Shown here: positions 30,996 to 43,146 of the stretch, piece after piece
How positions within the stretch are numbered: the stretch's first letter is position 1
Layout of the letters: each line of letters begins with the position of its first letter
Origin: Isoetes taiwanensis
Taxonomy: Eukaryota; Streptophyta; Lycopodiopsida; Isoetales; Isoetaceae
Direction: 5' to 3'
Length of the DNA stretch: 64,000 nucleotides
Assembly (NCBI GenBank): GCA_021234155.1
Contig: JAJEKV010000025.1
Span: 1,272,568 to 1,336,567 of the forward strand
Position numbers and translations under genes: made by a program
Notes under the pieces: generated by a model
Database searches by the model: none
What the model was told of the DNA's origin: nothing
The model's input: only the letters and a program-made list of their open reading frames with translations

Positions 30996-31542
30996 AAGGG
31001 AATCTAGGAGAATTAAAGGGAATATAAGGAAATCTCATAAATTGTAAGAGAATCTAGGAAAATATTTACAAGTCTAATGCATTCTCTTAAAATCTAGTTG
31101 AATCTAAGGGAATATTCATAATATCTAATGGAATCTAAGAAAATCTTGATGTAATCTTAGAGTTTTTTTAAGATTTTGCAAAGAGCCACAATAGAATGTT
31201 CTAAAATGTTTCATAATAAAGGGGTACAATATAAATCTTGAAAAAAAAAAATCCTAGATGCTCAGGGAAGCGCCTCAGTCTGAAAATAGAAAGTGTTTTA
31301 GAATTGTTGCGCAGATCCAAAATAAATTATTTTAGAAGGTTCTAAATGCTCATGGGTAAGCACCTCAATAAAATTTAGGGGAATCTTCATGAATGCTAAA
31401 TATAATACATAGAATGTTGAAGAATATAGAGGAATCACAAGAGAATCTCAGTAGAATCGTTGGTTACCTAGAACATGACAGGGCCTTGCATCGTAAGAAC
31501 ATGCTAAAACTGGAACAATGTGCCGTAGGACGCATTAATTTT

Positions 31543-31660
<118 letters not shown>

Positions 31661-31666
31661 TTATAT

Positions 31667-31860
31667 TATGGGTCCTATGGGGGTTGAAAGTTTGTAGAGA
31701 TTCATCCCCGCCGTCGATTTTTCCGAGGTGTCGCGACAATAGCCCTTGGATTTGATGGGGGGGCATGCATGGGGCATGCACCCCATCCTCGGCCGCCGAT
31801 CGGGCACGGAGAAATCGCGGGCCCTTGATTTTAAGGTTAAGGAAGGTGCAAGGAAGTTCT
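31667..31860. repeat. Partial module 3
   Basis: Third copy of the GGGTCCTATGGGGG and GGATTTGATGGGGGGGCATG module. It ends after GGAAGGTGCAAGGAAG and is then followed by the right inverted edge instead of an array. Confidence 0.75.
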
Positions 31861-31999
31861 TTGGTAAAGCTTGATCTCGACCAGGCCCATCTAAGAGATG
31901 GGCCGGTCTAAATGGTGACACTTCAATTAACCCCAAGTAGCCCCTTTTATTTGGGGCTTTTGATGTGGCCCGATTAGATCTAGGGATTCAATTGGGGCA

Positions 32000-33620
32000 T
32001 TTTATCCGGACCGTCCATCCTTGAAATTAGGGCATTTTCCAAAAAAAAAAAAAGGCATTTCATATTTAATGTTTATTAAATATTGGATGTTTATTAAATA
32101 TTGGATGTCTATGTCGGGCTGGGACCTCGATTTGCACATTCTTAGCCTATATTTAAAAATCAGTGGTGAGGTGACGTCCCATGTCTTTCAATGGCGTGGC
32201 ATTGCTTCTCTTCTCACCCCATTGGCCGCTTCGCTTTTTTTCGACTTTGCACGCGTCGTTTTTTGTTGCTGGTTGTTCGGCGGCATAGCGCATCGGCATT
32301 ATGCAAACCAAGAATTGTTATCCTGTAAGAAATTTAGAATTGTTCTCGTGAAGACCAGAAGAATTGATCTTTAATCTTACTCGAGGCTTTGTTATGCGTA
32401 AGGTTATGGATTTGAAGGTTAGGTTGTGCGAAGGTTAGGTTGTGCATTTCCTTGTGGTTGTAAATCCGCCTTTTTAGCTATGGCTAGCCTTTATGGAAGC
32501 AAATCCAAATAGCTTTTCGTCATTCTTTGAATTTGCTATTCCATGCCATTTGAGCTTTTCTTCACAGATGACACGGATGTGCATTCCAAGACTAGCATAG
32601 CAAGTGGGCGCTGCCGCTTGCATTCAAATAAAAGTTTGATTGTTTCTATTTTTGGTTGTCTCGCCATTGTGGAAGCCATCTTTTCACGATAGAGGTGCCC
32701 GGATTTGCTATCGATCTCCATATTTTGAGAGCCTCAAAAAACCTTTTAAGGGTGGTCGATCATTGGTAGAGCAGATATCTGATGCAAAAATCCTTAGAAG
32801 ATGTTAAGTTCCCTTGCGAAATGCATGGAGGTTGTTGCAGTGCCATTTGTAACTTTGTAGAAGATGGTTTGGATGGGTATGGAACATCCAAGATATAGGA
32901 AAAAGTGTACATCGAATAAGGTAACATCCGCAGATTCGGGTCAGACTTCCAAAGTGAAAATCCACGGATCGTATGGTACCGCTTAAGCAAATGGAAGATC
33001 CATAATATTCAGGTTCTTTTGATCTATTCTCGGATTTAGTCTTTTAGAATACATATGGATCTGATTTATTTGCTAAGTGAGTACTTACTGCTTATTTTCT
33101 AGGTTCGCTAGATAGAACCCTAAAAGGAAGAAGAGGTTGCTGCAGGGACATAGCTTTCTCAGTGCCAAGTCCATATAATGGGAGAAAATGCCATTAGTGA
33201 TGACCTTCTAATGCTTCCTCTGCGCAAGAATCATTACTAGAGCAATTTTTGTGTATTCTGTGATTTGATCATCAGGGGAAGTCGCACTACATCAATGGGA
33301 CAGGTTCTTTTTTATCTCTGCTCTATTGATATCTTTAAGTATCTCACTCTCTCGTGCCATGCTACCTTTTTCTTCGTGGTGAGAGCTTGGTTAGAGTGGA
33401 CTATCTTGATTGCATTATTTTGCATTCCTTACGACTATGCCAGATTTCAACACCATGATGTTCGAAAAGAAGTAGCATTTGCCATGGATTCACCTGACGA
33501 AGGTTTGTTCCCCTTCAAAATGTTTTTGATGTTTTTATGTTGGTTCTATAACTTTCGTTTTGATCTTATAATTGTTGAAGGATTTTAAATGCATGTTAAT
33601 GAGTTATACAGCACAACCCT
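32000..33620. other. Intergenic or intronic sequence
   Basis: Contains a short tandem of TTTATTAAATATTGGATG near 32075-32110. Open frames of 60-117 codons here match nothing I recognise. A frame at 33380-33505 (ARFQHHDVRKEVAFAMDSPD) ends at a GAAG/GTTTG boundary and could be an exon, but I cannot name it. Confidence 0.35.
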
Positions 33621-33629
33621 CTCTCGTAT

Positions 33630-33840
33630 TAGAATCGTCCATGGAGGCATATAAGGATGCTGCCAAGAAACTTTGGCATGTGGCCAGGTCCACTATTTCC
33701 ACAAGTCCTGTCAAAGGCACATCATACATCGAGATATCAAATCATGTAATATCTCATTTGGTGTAGACCATGAGCCTTGGATGAAGTACTCTACAGTGTA
33801 CTTTCCAATTATGCACTTTATGATTGCAATTTTGGCCTAG
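33630..33840 (+). pseudogene. Receptor-like protein kinase fragment (catalytic loop)
   Basis: One frame gives MEAYKDAAKKLWHVAR, and after a one-base shift the next gives YFHKSCQRHIIHRDIKSCNI. HRDIKxxN is the catalytic loop of Ser/Thr kinases, with Asp as catalytic base. The surrounding YxHxSCQRxIIHRDIK pattern is typical of plant receptor-like cytoplasmic kinases. It continues SFGVDHEPWMKYS, where the normal sequence would lead to DFG, and then decays to a stop near 33837. A spliced-looking 54-base piece at 34025-34078 ([12 protein letters not shown]), flanked by CAG and GTACAG, could be a later kinase exon. The frameshift and lost DFG indicate a pseudogene. Confidence 0.6.
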
Positions 33841-34088
33841 CAAAGTGGCTTCCTCAAGAGTTGTCACGTCATATTGATACACCTATTAAAGGCACATAGT
33901 CGCACATAGTCGTTTGGGTATGTCAAGCTATAACTTCCCAAACGCAGGGAAAGAAAAATTTTACAGTCAGAGATCTTGAGAGCTTGGTTGACCATACTCA
34001 AAGGAATGCTTTGTCTTTTTTCAGGTGCTGGAACTGCTTATGAAAGAAGTCACTGATCCAGAACTGCCTCTGAGCAAGGTACAGTCAG

Positions 34089-34827
34089 AATTTACTACAC
34101 AGTAACTGTCTGGTTTGCTGTAATGGCTGGACTTTTTACATGGAAATTTATTCAGTACAAGAATAAATCTGCCTATCAAGTAATGGGATACTGTGTCTGC
34201 TTTGCAGAAGGGGCTGCTGAAACATTGAAGCTTAAGATGGCCTTGATATTGTTGCCAATGTGTCGAAAGACACTAACACTACTTCGTTCAACAAAACTGA
34301 AGCATGTTGTACCCTTCAACGACAATATCAACTTTCATAAGGTGAGCACATGGGGCCTTGTGCATAGGGTTTAGCAGAATAGCTTTCCCCCTCAGTATTC
34401 CTTTATAGAATGCACAAGACGTCTTTAACTTAATGTAGCAGCGCTTTTGTATGCTTGCAGACTATTTCGGTAGCCATTATAGTTGGTGTTGCTATACACA
34501 CTGGGATGCATCTGACCTGCGACTTTCCAAGAATTATCATTGCATGTACAGGCGTGGATGTACATTGCAATCCCAGTAATCCTTTATGCTGGCGAGCGCA
34601 TTTGGAGGGCCTTGAGGACAACTGTATATCCAGCTCAAGTAGTGAAGGTATGCAGAATCATTTTCATCTCTTTGCTTGGTAATGCGTGTTGAAGAAATCC
34701 GGGATCTGTGTTGCCGATACCTGTGCAACGCGGCTGGCATTGCACACAACAAAGCCTTGTGACTTTAATTACAAGAGTGGAATGTACATGACTGTTAACT
34801 GTCCTGCAGTGTTGCCCTTTGAGTGGT
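34089..34827 (+). pseudogene. Respiratory burst oxidase (NADPH oxidase) exons, partly deleted
   Basis: Four segments match plant RBOH proteins, which make extracellular superoxide from NADPH. (1) 34089-34341: [45 protein letters not shown], ending in AAG/GTGAGC. (2) From 34461 after a TTGCAG acceptor: IIVGVAIHTGMHLTCDFPRI, including a membrane segment. (3) 34552-34647: AWMYIAIPVILYAGERIWRA, ending AAG/GTATGC. (4) 34751-34826: [20 protein letters not shown], the start of the FAD-binding domain, followed by a stop. About 120 residues between CDFPRI and AWMY (further membrane helices) and a piece before segment 4 are missing; no N-terminal EF-hands or C-terminal NADPH domain are seen nearby. Hence a degenerate copy. 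Confidence 0.75.
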
Positions 34828-34955
34828 GAGACTCTACATTATCTAATGCGTAATCATTTTCATCTCTTTGCTTGGTAATGCGTCTTTGAAGAAATCTCGA
34901 TGTGCGGGTTCGATACCCGTGCAACGGTTGGCATAATTGTGGCAAAGGAATTTAA
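34664..34955. repeat. Duplicated ~100-bp block with a tRNA-like T arm
   Basis: ATCATTTTCATCTCTTTGCT followed by TGGTAATGCGT occurs at about 34668 and 34854, each followed by GAAGAAATC and a CGATACC(T/C)GTGCAACG segment. In the second copy it reads GCGGGTTCGATACCCGTGC, a perfect box B/T-arm. The first copy lies inside an apparent RBOH intron. Confidence 0.55.
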
Positions 34956-35157
34956 TCGCGTTGCGCATGAGAATAGTCCGTAAAACAAAAGATCGAATTT
35001 GGAGCCTCTATTTGATCCCTTCTTCGCCGTGTCCACGGAGAACAAAGGCATCGGTAGCCATCCATCCGCATCCAAGACAAAAAGGGCATCTTCAGGCCCG
35101 CACTTGTTTTTCTCGATTTGTTTTTGCCTCCGGTATTGGCAATGCCTCGCTGATAAC

Positions 35158-35310
35158 ATGTCTGCATTGGACGCCCTTAGACAACGCCTTGCTAATGGAG
35201 GTCCAGATCTAGCTGATTTAGATCAATCGGAAAAATCTTGAGTAGTACTGCCCAAGCAGGTACAAGGAAGGATCCAAAGCCTAATCCAGAATGGCTGAAA
35301 AGGGTCATTC
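35158..35310 (+). pseudogene. Lipoyl synthase N-terminal fragment
   Basis: MSALDALRQRLANGGPDLAD resembles the lead region of plant mitochondrial lipoyl synthase. After a frame change, GTRKDPKPNPEWLKRVIPG (35251-35309) matches the conserved stretch GTxKxPxPKPxWxKxxIPGG just before the radical-SAM core. The enzyme inserts sulfur into octanoyl groups to make lipoate. The CxxxCxxC iron-sulfur motifs are not visible downstream, and a stop interrupts the first part. I read it as a truncated copy; a split gene with distant exons is possible. Confidence 0.5.
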
Positions 35311-37620
35311 CTGGCGTGAGAAGTAATCCGTTTTTAATTTGTCTTGGCGCTTCTTTTTGAGGCAATATAACCTCCAAAGCAATTGGCTCCATAGCCATGT
35401 GTAAGCTTGGTTCTTGGGATTGTGTTGAAAATCCAAGTGGCTATGGGAAAGTCGACCATTCTCGCATTCTTCCTACCATAACAGATGTCGTGTTTTTGAG
35501 CCCCTTCCAACAGATTCCGATGAAGCAGAGCTCTTGCGATGGCCATGTTCTCACGAGGTATGATTTTTACTCATTCAAAATCAGGAAACTCGATCCATTA
35601 TTCCGCTTTCAGTTATTTGAAGAAGGCATATTATAGCAAGATTATTTGAAGAATTGTAGCAAGAATGGACCTAGCTTTTCATAATTTTTTAACAATTTCT
35701 CTAATCTGTTGAAGCTTGCAGGCAACGTGACTAAAGCCACAGATTTTATGTTTATCATTTCCAATTGCAAGTGTCAATCTTGAAATGTCAATCCTTACAA
35801 TCAGCACCTTCAAAAGTAGAGAATAAGCTGACGCGAAGGTATTTTCCATTTGAAGAGATTTATTAGAACTTGACTTCTAGACTAAGGCCTAAGAAATTGA
35901 AGCAAGAATATTCAATGGTCATCACTCCTAGCTAACTCCTGTTGCTGCATTTGATAGTGCATTGGAGAAGCTGAATGAAAATGACAAAGAAAAGGATGTG
36001 GATTTTCTGTCTTCTATTGAGGTAATACGTTTTTGAATGACTATAGTTATTTGTGAGAGAAGGCTCTAGAAAAGCAGCTGTATTTCTCAAAAAAATAAAA
36101 GAAAAGAAAAAACATCTTCATTTAATTTTTTGATGCCTATGGCGTATCATTTGTAATTATGAGGTTTGTCTGAAGGTTTTATAAATTCATGATTTTACAG
36201 ATTTTGCTGGTATTTTACATGGATCAGTTAATGGTTGGCATGCTGCTAAACTATTTCTCAGGGGCACCTTGAGCATATCAGAGTGTGGTAAGATTTTATG
36301 TCACCGTGTTAAAGTTGTTGCTATCCGACCTTCTCATGTACATAGGTTTAGGCCATCTCTTGAACAAGCAGAGGCGTGAATTGCCAAAGCTAAAGTTTTG
36401 ATTGACGATTGCAAAATGATAAATTTGATTGACAGTGATTGCAAAGGATGAATTGAATGCTTAACTACTATGAGCTTGTGGAGACCATCATTTTTTGTAA
36501 GCGGTTGTATGAACATATGATTTATATTATAGATACTAGTTCCAAAGATCTACAATTACAAAACAACATTTTGGCGTTGATATCGATCCATAAAAATACA
36601 AAACACATTCATAGATTATAATGTATATGATTTTTGCACCTATACTCTGAAGATGTAGACGAATTTTTTGTCGAGCAAATAAAGATATATCTTCTTATTG
36701 AATAGATTATCTCTGATGATGTTGTTGCGCTCCTTCCCGCAATATGATTTATAGACACTAGCTGAAATTTGATCCCTTATTCACAAAGACAAAGATATTT
36801 ACTTTATGGGTGTGTTTGACAAAGGTGATTTATAGTAAGGTATTATCGATACAAAGAAACCACCCGATTCATATTTGAAGAGATGGATAACATGCCTCAA
36901 AACAGGGACAAAAGAGATTTACTGGTTTTCAGCTAGAATTTAAGTGCAAACAAATTGTCTCCGACCATTGTCGGCAGCTTTGAATGGAATGAATAGTGTC
37001 ACACCTAAGAGGCAAACGGCAATTTGTAATTAAACACTCAAACTTAATTCCATGGACTCAGATTAATTTGTCATTCATGCCATCTTTGTTGTTTTACTTC
37101 TTTGAGCTAACTAAGCAATGGGTTTGCACATTTTGTGACCAAATCGTATGTGGTATCATGCACACAGCATATGCATTTAAAAACATTTTGAGGTTCTCAA
37201 GTCCACTTCTAGAATACATGTTGCAATTAATAGGCCAAGACCAAGAGCAAATTTCGAGATGCGGCTCCATATAACAAGAGGAAAAATAAGTGTGTAGACC
37301 CTTGCCATTGTTTTTTTTTTTTTTTGCACATACGTACCATTAATGCATTTCTTGGTACTGTGTAAATGCCTTGCCCAACGTGGAAACAGCCATGCTTCAG
37401 GAATGAATTTCAATTACAAGTACAAATACAAATACAAAACATGAGTTATCTCACCACTTTAGAGTTGGGTATATTTTTAAATCTAGAAAGTCAGAAATTT
37501 ATGGCACATAGAACAGATGCACAAATCCGATGTAACCTTGTTGTTGTCCAAGATCATTATGTAGCACCATTCAATTTGTTGATGATAGTTTCCCCACTTA
37601 TTTTCAAGCAAATATTCCAT
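35311..37620. other. Intergenic or intronic sequence with possible exon scraps
   Basis: A plus-strand reading VAAFDSALEKLNENDKEKDV near 35950-36020 ends at GAG/GTAATA and looks exon-like but is unassigned. Two overlapping minus-strand frames at 35192-35546 match nothing I know. A T17 run lies at about 37310-37325. Confidence 0.3.
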
Positions 37621-37621
37621 T

Positions 37622-37955
37622 TCATATATTTTTTCGAATTAAGTTCTTAATTTGCCAAACGTTGTGTATATTCGTAGGCAGATCGTTGCTAGGACCTCCA
37701 ACTTCCCAGTTACCAACAGGCTTTACACGATAGCTGCCGTCACAAACTTTTGCTCTCAAATGAGTGCCATTGTTTGATATAATGCACAAAAGAGCATTGT
37801 TGTCGACCATATTATTTTCCCGCAAGAAAGACTCCCATCCCTGAGCAAAGAAAGTCCTGCCTTCCAATGACGCCACAAAAATGGGATAGTCCTTCCCGTT
37901 AGGACCAACAACAACAATATGTTGGTTGACTGCCAGGGCCACTCCTTCAACCTCC
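37622..37955 (-). CDS. B3-like DNA-binding domain exon
   Basis: After a TTGTAG acceptor near 37956 the frame reads EVEGVALAVNQHIVVVGPNG and continues with KDYPIFVA, GRTFFAQGWESFLRENNMVD, NALLCII and RAKVCDGSYR, then a Trp-rich end (GNWEVGG, VWQIKNLI). This follows the plant B3 fold: strand, W/F-x-x-GW-x-x-F, an acidic/N-rich turn before the D-x-x-x-F strand, then a basic strand. REM-type B3 proteins, putative transcription factors, are closest in style. It is about 105 residues and lacks a visible partner exon. The frame is open to a stop at 37622, so it may be a terminal exon or an isolated domain remnant. Confidence 0.45.
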
Positions 37956-37959
37956 TACA

Positions 37960-40299
37960 ACAGGCCTGCGATATTAACAACTCATACCAGGAAAATAAAA
38001 TAAAAAAATGAAAACTCTCCTCACCAGCAAATGTCTAAACTTCACATCAATTAAGAAAACCGTCGCCATCGCCACTCAAAGGTTATGGCCTTGCGTCCAG
38101 CAAGCAGAGAAACAAACCGAACATGAGGAACAGAGGTACGGAAACATGATAAAAATGCGGCATCCAACTGTAATTATTAAATATCTAGGTAGGTCTCATC
38201 AATATTAATTATGCCGGTCGAAATTTTTTCTAGCAAACTCGGCGTAGAAATTGTTTTAGGAATATTCTCCTATAGTTGGCTAGAGTGGGATCACACCTCT
38301 TTCACGTGTTTTACAGATTACAAAAGAAATTGCTACTACCGCCTATGAGCAATATTGTTTCCAATTTATTCTAGACAATTCATGATTAATGTGATTTCTG
38401 GCTTAAACATGAATATCAAGGGTACAAATGGACCCCAAGTAGTTAATCTTTATTAAGTTAACACCATATGGTAATGAACTATGGGGATCGAGTCCAGGAG
38501 TGTAGTTAGGATGGATAGACAAAGCATCATGCGTTGAAATCAAACGAATTCACATATGTTAGTGTTTAGAGTGTATGTGCATATTCCTTGGCTCTAGTGT
38601 GCGCATGCCATGTATGACATTGCTTTTCCTTCTCTGTTCATAAAATAAGCGAGGTGTTTGCACATTTTTTGAACAAGTTGCTTGAGAAGTTGGTCTTTCG
38701 ATTAGCAATTAATCTCTACTTTTAAACAAATTGCATTGTGATTGCCCATTATTGAGACTAGGGATATGCCTTTAACTACTATAGGCAAGTTGGCTAACAT
38801 TTCTAGATCGCCTCCCTAACACTACTTTGTGCTTATAGATCTCAACTATATAAGGGAGATTCCTTTTTGAAGTCAGTGCATATTATTCTCCATGCTAATT
38901 TGATTTGAACAAGTTGGGCAATTTTGCTAATGGCCAGATTCTTTATATTGTCTTGATTTGTTTGAGATGTTAAAACTCGATAGTGTTACCTGCTAGGGTT
39001 CCATGGTGTTTTGCTCTTGTGGATTGTTTAGACTAGTGGTAACACACTAGGTGTACCAAACGCCTATTAAACAATTAAACTCTTTGGACTAGCATACCTT
39101 TTTGTAATCAGCATGTGTTGCTCTTCAGGCTAATTTTATTTGCTGACAATATCTAGCACAAAGGATTGCCCTAGATCCTCTTAGATTTCTCTCATATTCC
39201 TTGATAGTTCGTAAGATTCCCTTGCATTCATAGGATTATCTAGAGATTCCGCCTAGAAATTGGGTTTGTGACGATTGATCCTTCATATTTGATAAAATTA
39301 TTGAAATGTTCCGGCAAGTTGAAAACATACCTCCGCTTCTTAATGTTATGGACTGAAAAAATCATCTACATTCCATATGATGTTTATGAAGAGTAACATT
39401 CTATATAGTGTTCTTGGAGCTTTTAACATATAGCTTCTCTCTCTTTCTTGGACAATAATCTATGTTTCAAACAATAGTCTTTAAAGGTGAATGATTTGCA
39501 ATTCCAAGCAATTTCGATTATGTTGAACAGTATTGTGACAATTGTCGTAGCCTTTATGCATGATGTTTAAAACGTGAGAGATGTTAGTAAATCACAACTT
39601 CTATAAATGCTATTGAAAACTTTTATAGATGCTATGGAAAATTTCAATACGTTGGGTTGGAGACAGGCTCTAATTGCTAGTCTAGCAAGACGCACAATGT
39701 TTATGATGGTCCTAGATAAACATGGTTGATATAGAGAAATAAAGCTCGTTGCCAAGATCTTTGTGGTGAATTCCTCATACAGTGTCTATAGAACTCCTTG
39801 CTAAGACTTTATCAATTTGTATCACACCGTTCAACAATCTCTCAAAGAAAATTATCAATTCCAGTAGCTGTTAGGTTTTGAAAAAGAGAATAATTATGAA
39901 CTGAAAAACAAGCTTGCAACATGCAACTCCCCACGAAATTCAATCATTCTTACTCTGTGCATAAAGAAGTTCTAATACACAATGCTAAACTTCTGACTAC
40001 TAGGAGTCCTGTGACTACATGATAAGAGAAATAATATCAAAATTGTATCAAATGTTTGATTTAAACTCAAACACAACTCTTTGACTTTGATCCAAATTTA
40101 ACTCAACTATTCACCGAGAGATATTAACAAACAATGGTGACTTTCATTGAATAGCTATTATGCAAGGAATTAGCCTTAAACATTCGCGTGTTTACACTAA
40201 ATGCATATTGAAATTTACGCACCGATCTGTTTAATTTCAAACTTTATTCCTCGATGTTTGTGATCCATCATTCATAACCCCATTGATAGTACAAAGACT

Positions 40300-40300
<1 letters not shown>
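37960..40300. other. AT-rich intergenic sequence
   Basis: No coding signal I can support. Short frames (up to 66 codons) match nothing recognisable. No RNA gene or structured repeat is seen. Confidence 0.4.

Positions 40301-40301
<1 letters not shown>

Positions 40302-40381
<80 letters not shown>
40302..40381. repeat. (TA)n microsatellite
   Basis: About 80 bp of pure AT dinucleotides preceded by ACTTGTATATA, the same border as in the 26-32 kb region. Confidence 0.9.
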
Positions 40382-40383
<2 letters not shown>

Positions 40384-41445
40384 AGGATATTAATATGAGG
40401 TCTGCTCATAATCGAGTACAACACAAGCACATCACATGTGATGCTCAAACAATACTACCATAACTCAGGGCGCTCCATTCCCATCTCACATGAACAGCCC
40501 ACAAACAATAGACCAAGGAAAACACATGTACATCAACAAATGCTCAAACAGCCCTGCCATAACTCCGGGCACTCCATTACCAGGTGATCCACATTCTGAA
40601 CATGGAAGTTGGGTCTCCATTTTTACAGGTCAAAGTATTTATATTGTTAAAACCAATGATAAAAATACAGACCATTCCCCTGTTTTTTGCCCTTTCCCTT
40701 GTCTCCAAGCTCTTCCCAGACTTCACTACAAGATCTGACATAGCCAGACTTCTTATCCATCTAAAATCATACATAAATGTGGAAATATACCTCAAATGCT
40801 CAAATAGCATCTTGTCGTTCGTAGTTTGACAGAGGTAAACTGGCGCCCCTATTCGACTCATATGCCTAAGATCGGCATAAGGCCACCTCTACCACAGTAA
40901 GAATAAGAATAAGAAGGAGGCTCTATCACAACAAGAAGAAGCCCAGCACAAGATCATGCCAGTTCTGGCATAGTAAGAAAAGCCACACTAAGAAAAAAGG
41001 ATGGTACATACAAAAGGACTGCCGGAACAACTCCGCCATGGCCGGCAAATCGGCTAAGAACTACGGAAGAACGCCATCATGGCTCGCCGCCCGCCTCGCC
41101 GGCTCTAAATTGCCACGAACCCTACCTTCCAAAGAAAGACACCCAGATCGTGCTCCACAATAAGAAACCCTGCCCGCCAAAGAAAAAAACTTTCCCAAAC
41201 CCCATATGCTGACATCAGCATTCTACGGAATTCACATACCAATACGCCCTTCAACCTTACTAAATCTTATGTAATAAACTAACCTTGCAACATTTTGGAA
41301 AGTTAATGAGAACAAACTAGTATTCAGTCCCTGGCTTTACAGGCTTTTGGAGCAATTTATAGTATTATACAAAAAATGTCAATTTTTTTAACAAATGAAA
41401 AAGGAAATTACAATGTTAAAAGTTCCACCTATGATAAAATCTCAC
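40382..41445. other. Intergenic sequence with a short duplication
   Basis: ATGCTCAAACA followed by CCATAACTC and a CTCCATT box occurs at about 40441 and 40540. The segment 41020-41180 is GC-richer. No gene is recognised. Confidence 0.4.
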
Positions 41446-41450
41446 TATAG

Positions 41451-41543
41451 GGGCGATGGGCGATGGGCGATGGGCGCGAATGGGCGATGGGCGATGAGCG
41501 TATGGGCGATGGGCGATGGGCGCGAATGGGCGATGGGCGATGA
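41451..41543. repeat. GGGCGAT minisatellite, unit 1
   Basis: About a dozen 7-bp GGGCGAT units with interspersed GCGAAT and GAGCGTAT variants. The same array with nearly the same order of variants is at 43055-43146. Confidence 0.9.
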
Positions 41544-42583
41544 ATGCCACCAGGAAATGCGTGTCACCAGGTATTTTTGATCTTTCTGGTTATCTTCTTG
41601 GTAACTTAGCTTGCAAACGGTTTTTATGGGCACGAGCTAGAAAGGTAGAAAGATGAATTAGCATTCATACTTATTGTATCTTTGATGGAGGCATAGTACA
41701 TGTTTCGATCAAATTGGATTCTTAGGTATAAAAATATATATATATATCTTGAGAACCGCATAAGCGATGCGATATTATTTGTACACTATCCGAGGAATAT
41801 CATAGGAAGAAGTAAGCAAAAGCCACGGCGATTGCCATCTTTGAGGCCTCCCATCTAACAAAAACAATAAAATTTGGATATGCTGACGAGATACTAATGA
41901 AGTAATAGGAAATAGGTGGGGATACGAGTTCGTCTGCATAACGAAAAACATAGGTAGATTAGACACCATAATGAATTGCTTAATTGGTAACACGGAACAA
42001 GCAAAACAACGCCGGGGAAGGTGCACAAGAAGGAGCAAAAGATGAAACGAAAGCGATCCGTGATACGTATGAAGTGGGAAGGATTTGAAATAACGAAATT
42101 GGAGACCATCAAGAAAAATTCCCGTTCTGAGACGCTGTATGGTAGGGTAGAGCATCCACGATTTACGACGGGCGTGAACCATGTGGACAAACATGAGAGT
42201 GGCTAATTGGAGAACGTTAATTTCAAGCATTAAATAGATGAAGGGCAACGATAATTAAAGAGGGGGCAAAAGAGATAGCCGTTATGACTATACTTACAAG
42301 CCCTAAAACGAAAAAAGGCAGGTAATGATCTGGCACAAAATATCGGCAGAGAATACGTCGCATTAACTACACCGAATACGAATAAATGATGGCGGCCTTC
42401 GGACATGACAGGATAGAGACAAGACGTAACAAATGAAACGCGGAAAAAATGAAAGGAAACCCTAAAACCGCTCAACATATAAATAGCCGAGTACCTTCTG
42501 TCTTTCTAGGGTTCCAATTCAGTTCACAAGAAGAAGCGTCTGGAAGGAGACGAGAATCCCGCAAACAGTGCGACCGGAATAGG

Positions 42584-42826
42584 ATGGACAAGGGAAAGAG
42601 AGCGCTGGAGGTGCGTGAGGGGGCAGATCGGGTAGTAAGGAAGAGAATCCGAGGTAACCCAGGAAATCTCACGGTGCCATACAATCCAGAGTTAGAAGAC
42701 CTCAATCCCTGGTGCATCTGCGAGGCGGACTGCTTGTGCTTAGAGAAAGGTCTTACTTCTTGTTTAAATTGTGGCCGGGTACATTGTCTACAATGCGCCT
42801 TGGGGATTCACCACTTCGTGGGATGA
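42584..42826 (+). pseudogene. Cysteine-rich ORF, broken copy (unit 1)
   Basis: Same start (MDKGKRALEV) as the intact copy at 44178, and the same WCICEADCLCLEKG and CLNCGRVHC motifs. It then diverges at the last zinc-binding pair (CLQCALGIHH), where a small indel leads to a stop at 42826. Downstream sequence up to 43056 remains alignable to the intact copy in other frames. Confidence 0.6.
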
Positions 42827-43054
42827 AAGATCATGGATACAAACCGAGCACATTAGATTATCTCGAGTCCTAGCTGACGGAATGACCACGGAAGAAGGCG
42901 GGACAAGGAAAGGGTAATATCTTGCTTCCAGGTGCTGCAAATGCACGCGACGATCCAGAAATCAGAAAGTTACAAGCATGATTTAGTGATAGGTGACTTC
43001 GGGAAGATATGTGTGCACTGTTGTGAAAAGAACCCACTGGAGTATACGTGCCGG

Positions 43055-43146
43055 GCATTGGGCGATGGGCGATGGGCGCGAATGGGCGATGGGCGATGAG
43101 CGTATGGGCGATGGGCGATGGGCGTGAATGGGCGATGGGCGATGAA
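43055..43146. repeat. GGGCGAT minisatellite, unit 2
   Basis: Second copy of the 7-bp array; it marks the junction between the two tandem 1.6 kb units. Confidence 0.9.

Noticed and set aside
34900-34930. A tRNA gene
   Set aside because: Only a T-arm-like segment is present; no acceptor stem, D arm or anticodon arm can be folded around it.
41775-42248. 157-codon minus-strand frame and its relatives near 43457-43932
   Set aside because: No conserved frame between the two tandem units and no recognisable domain; probably open by chance.
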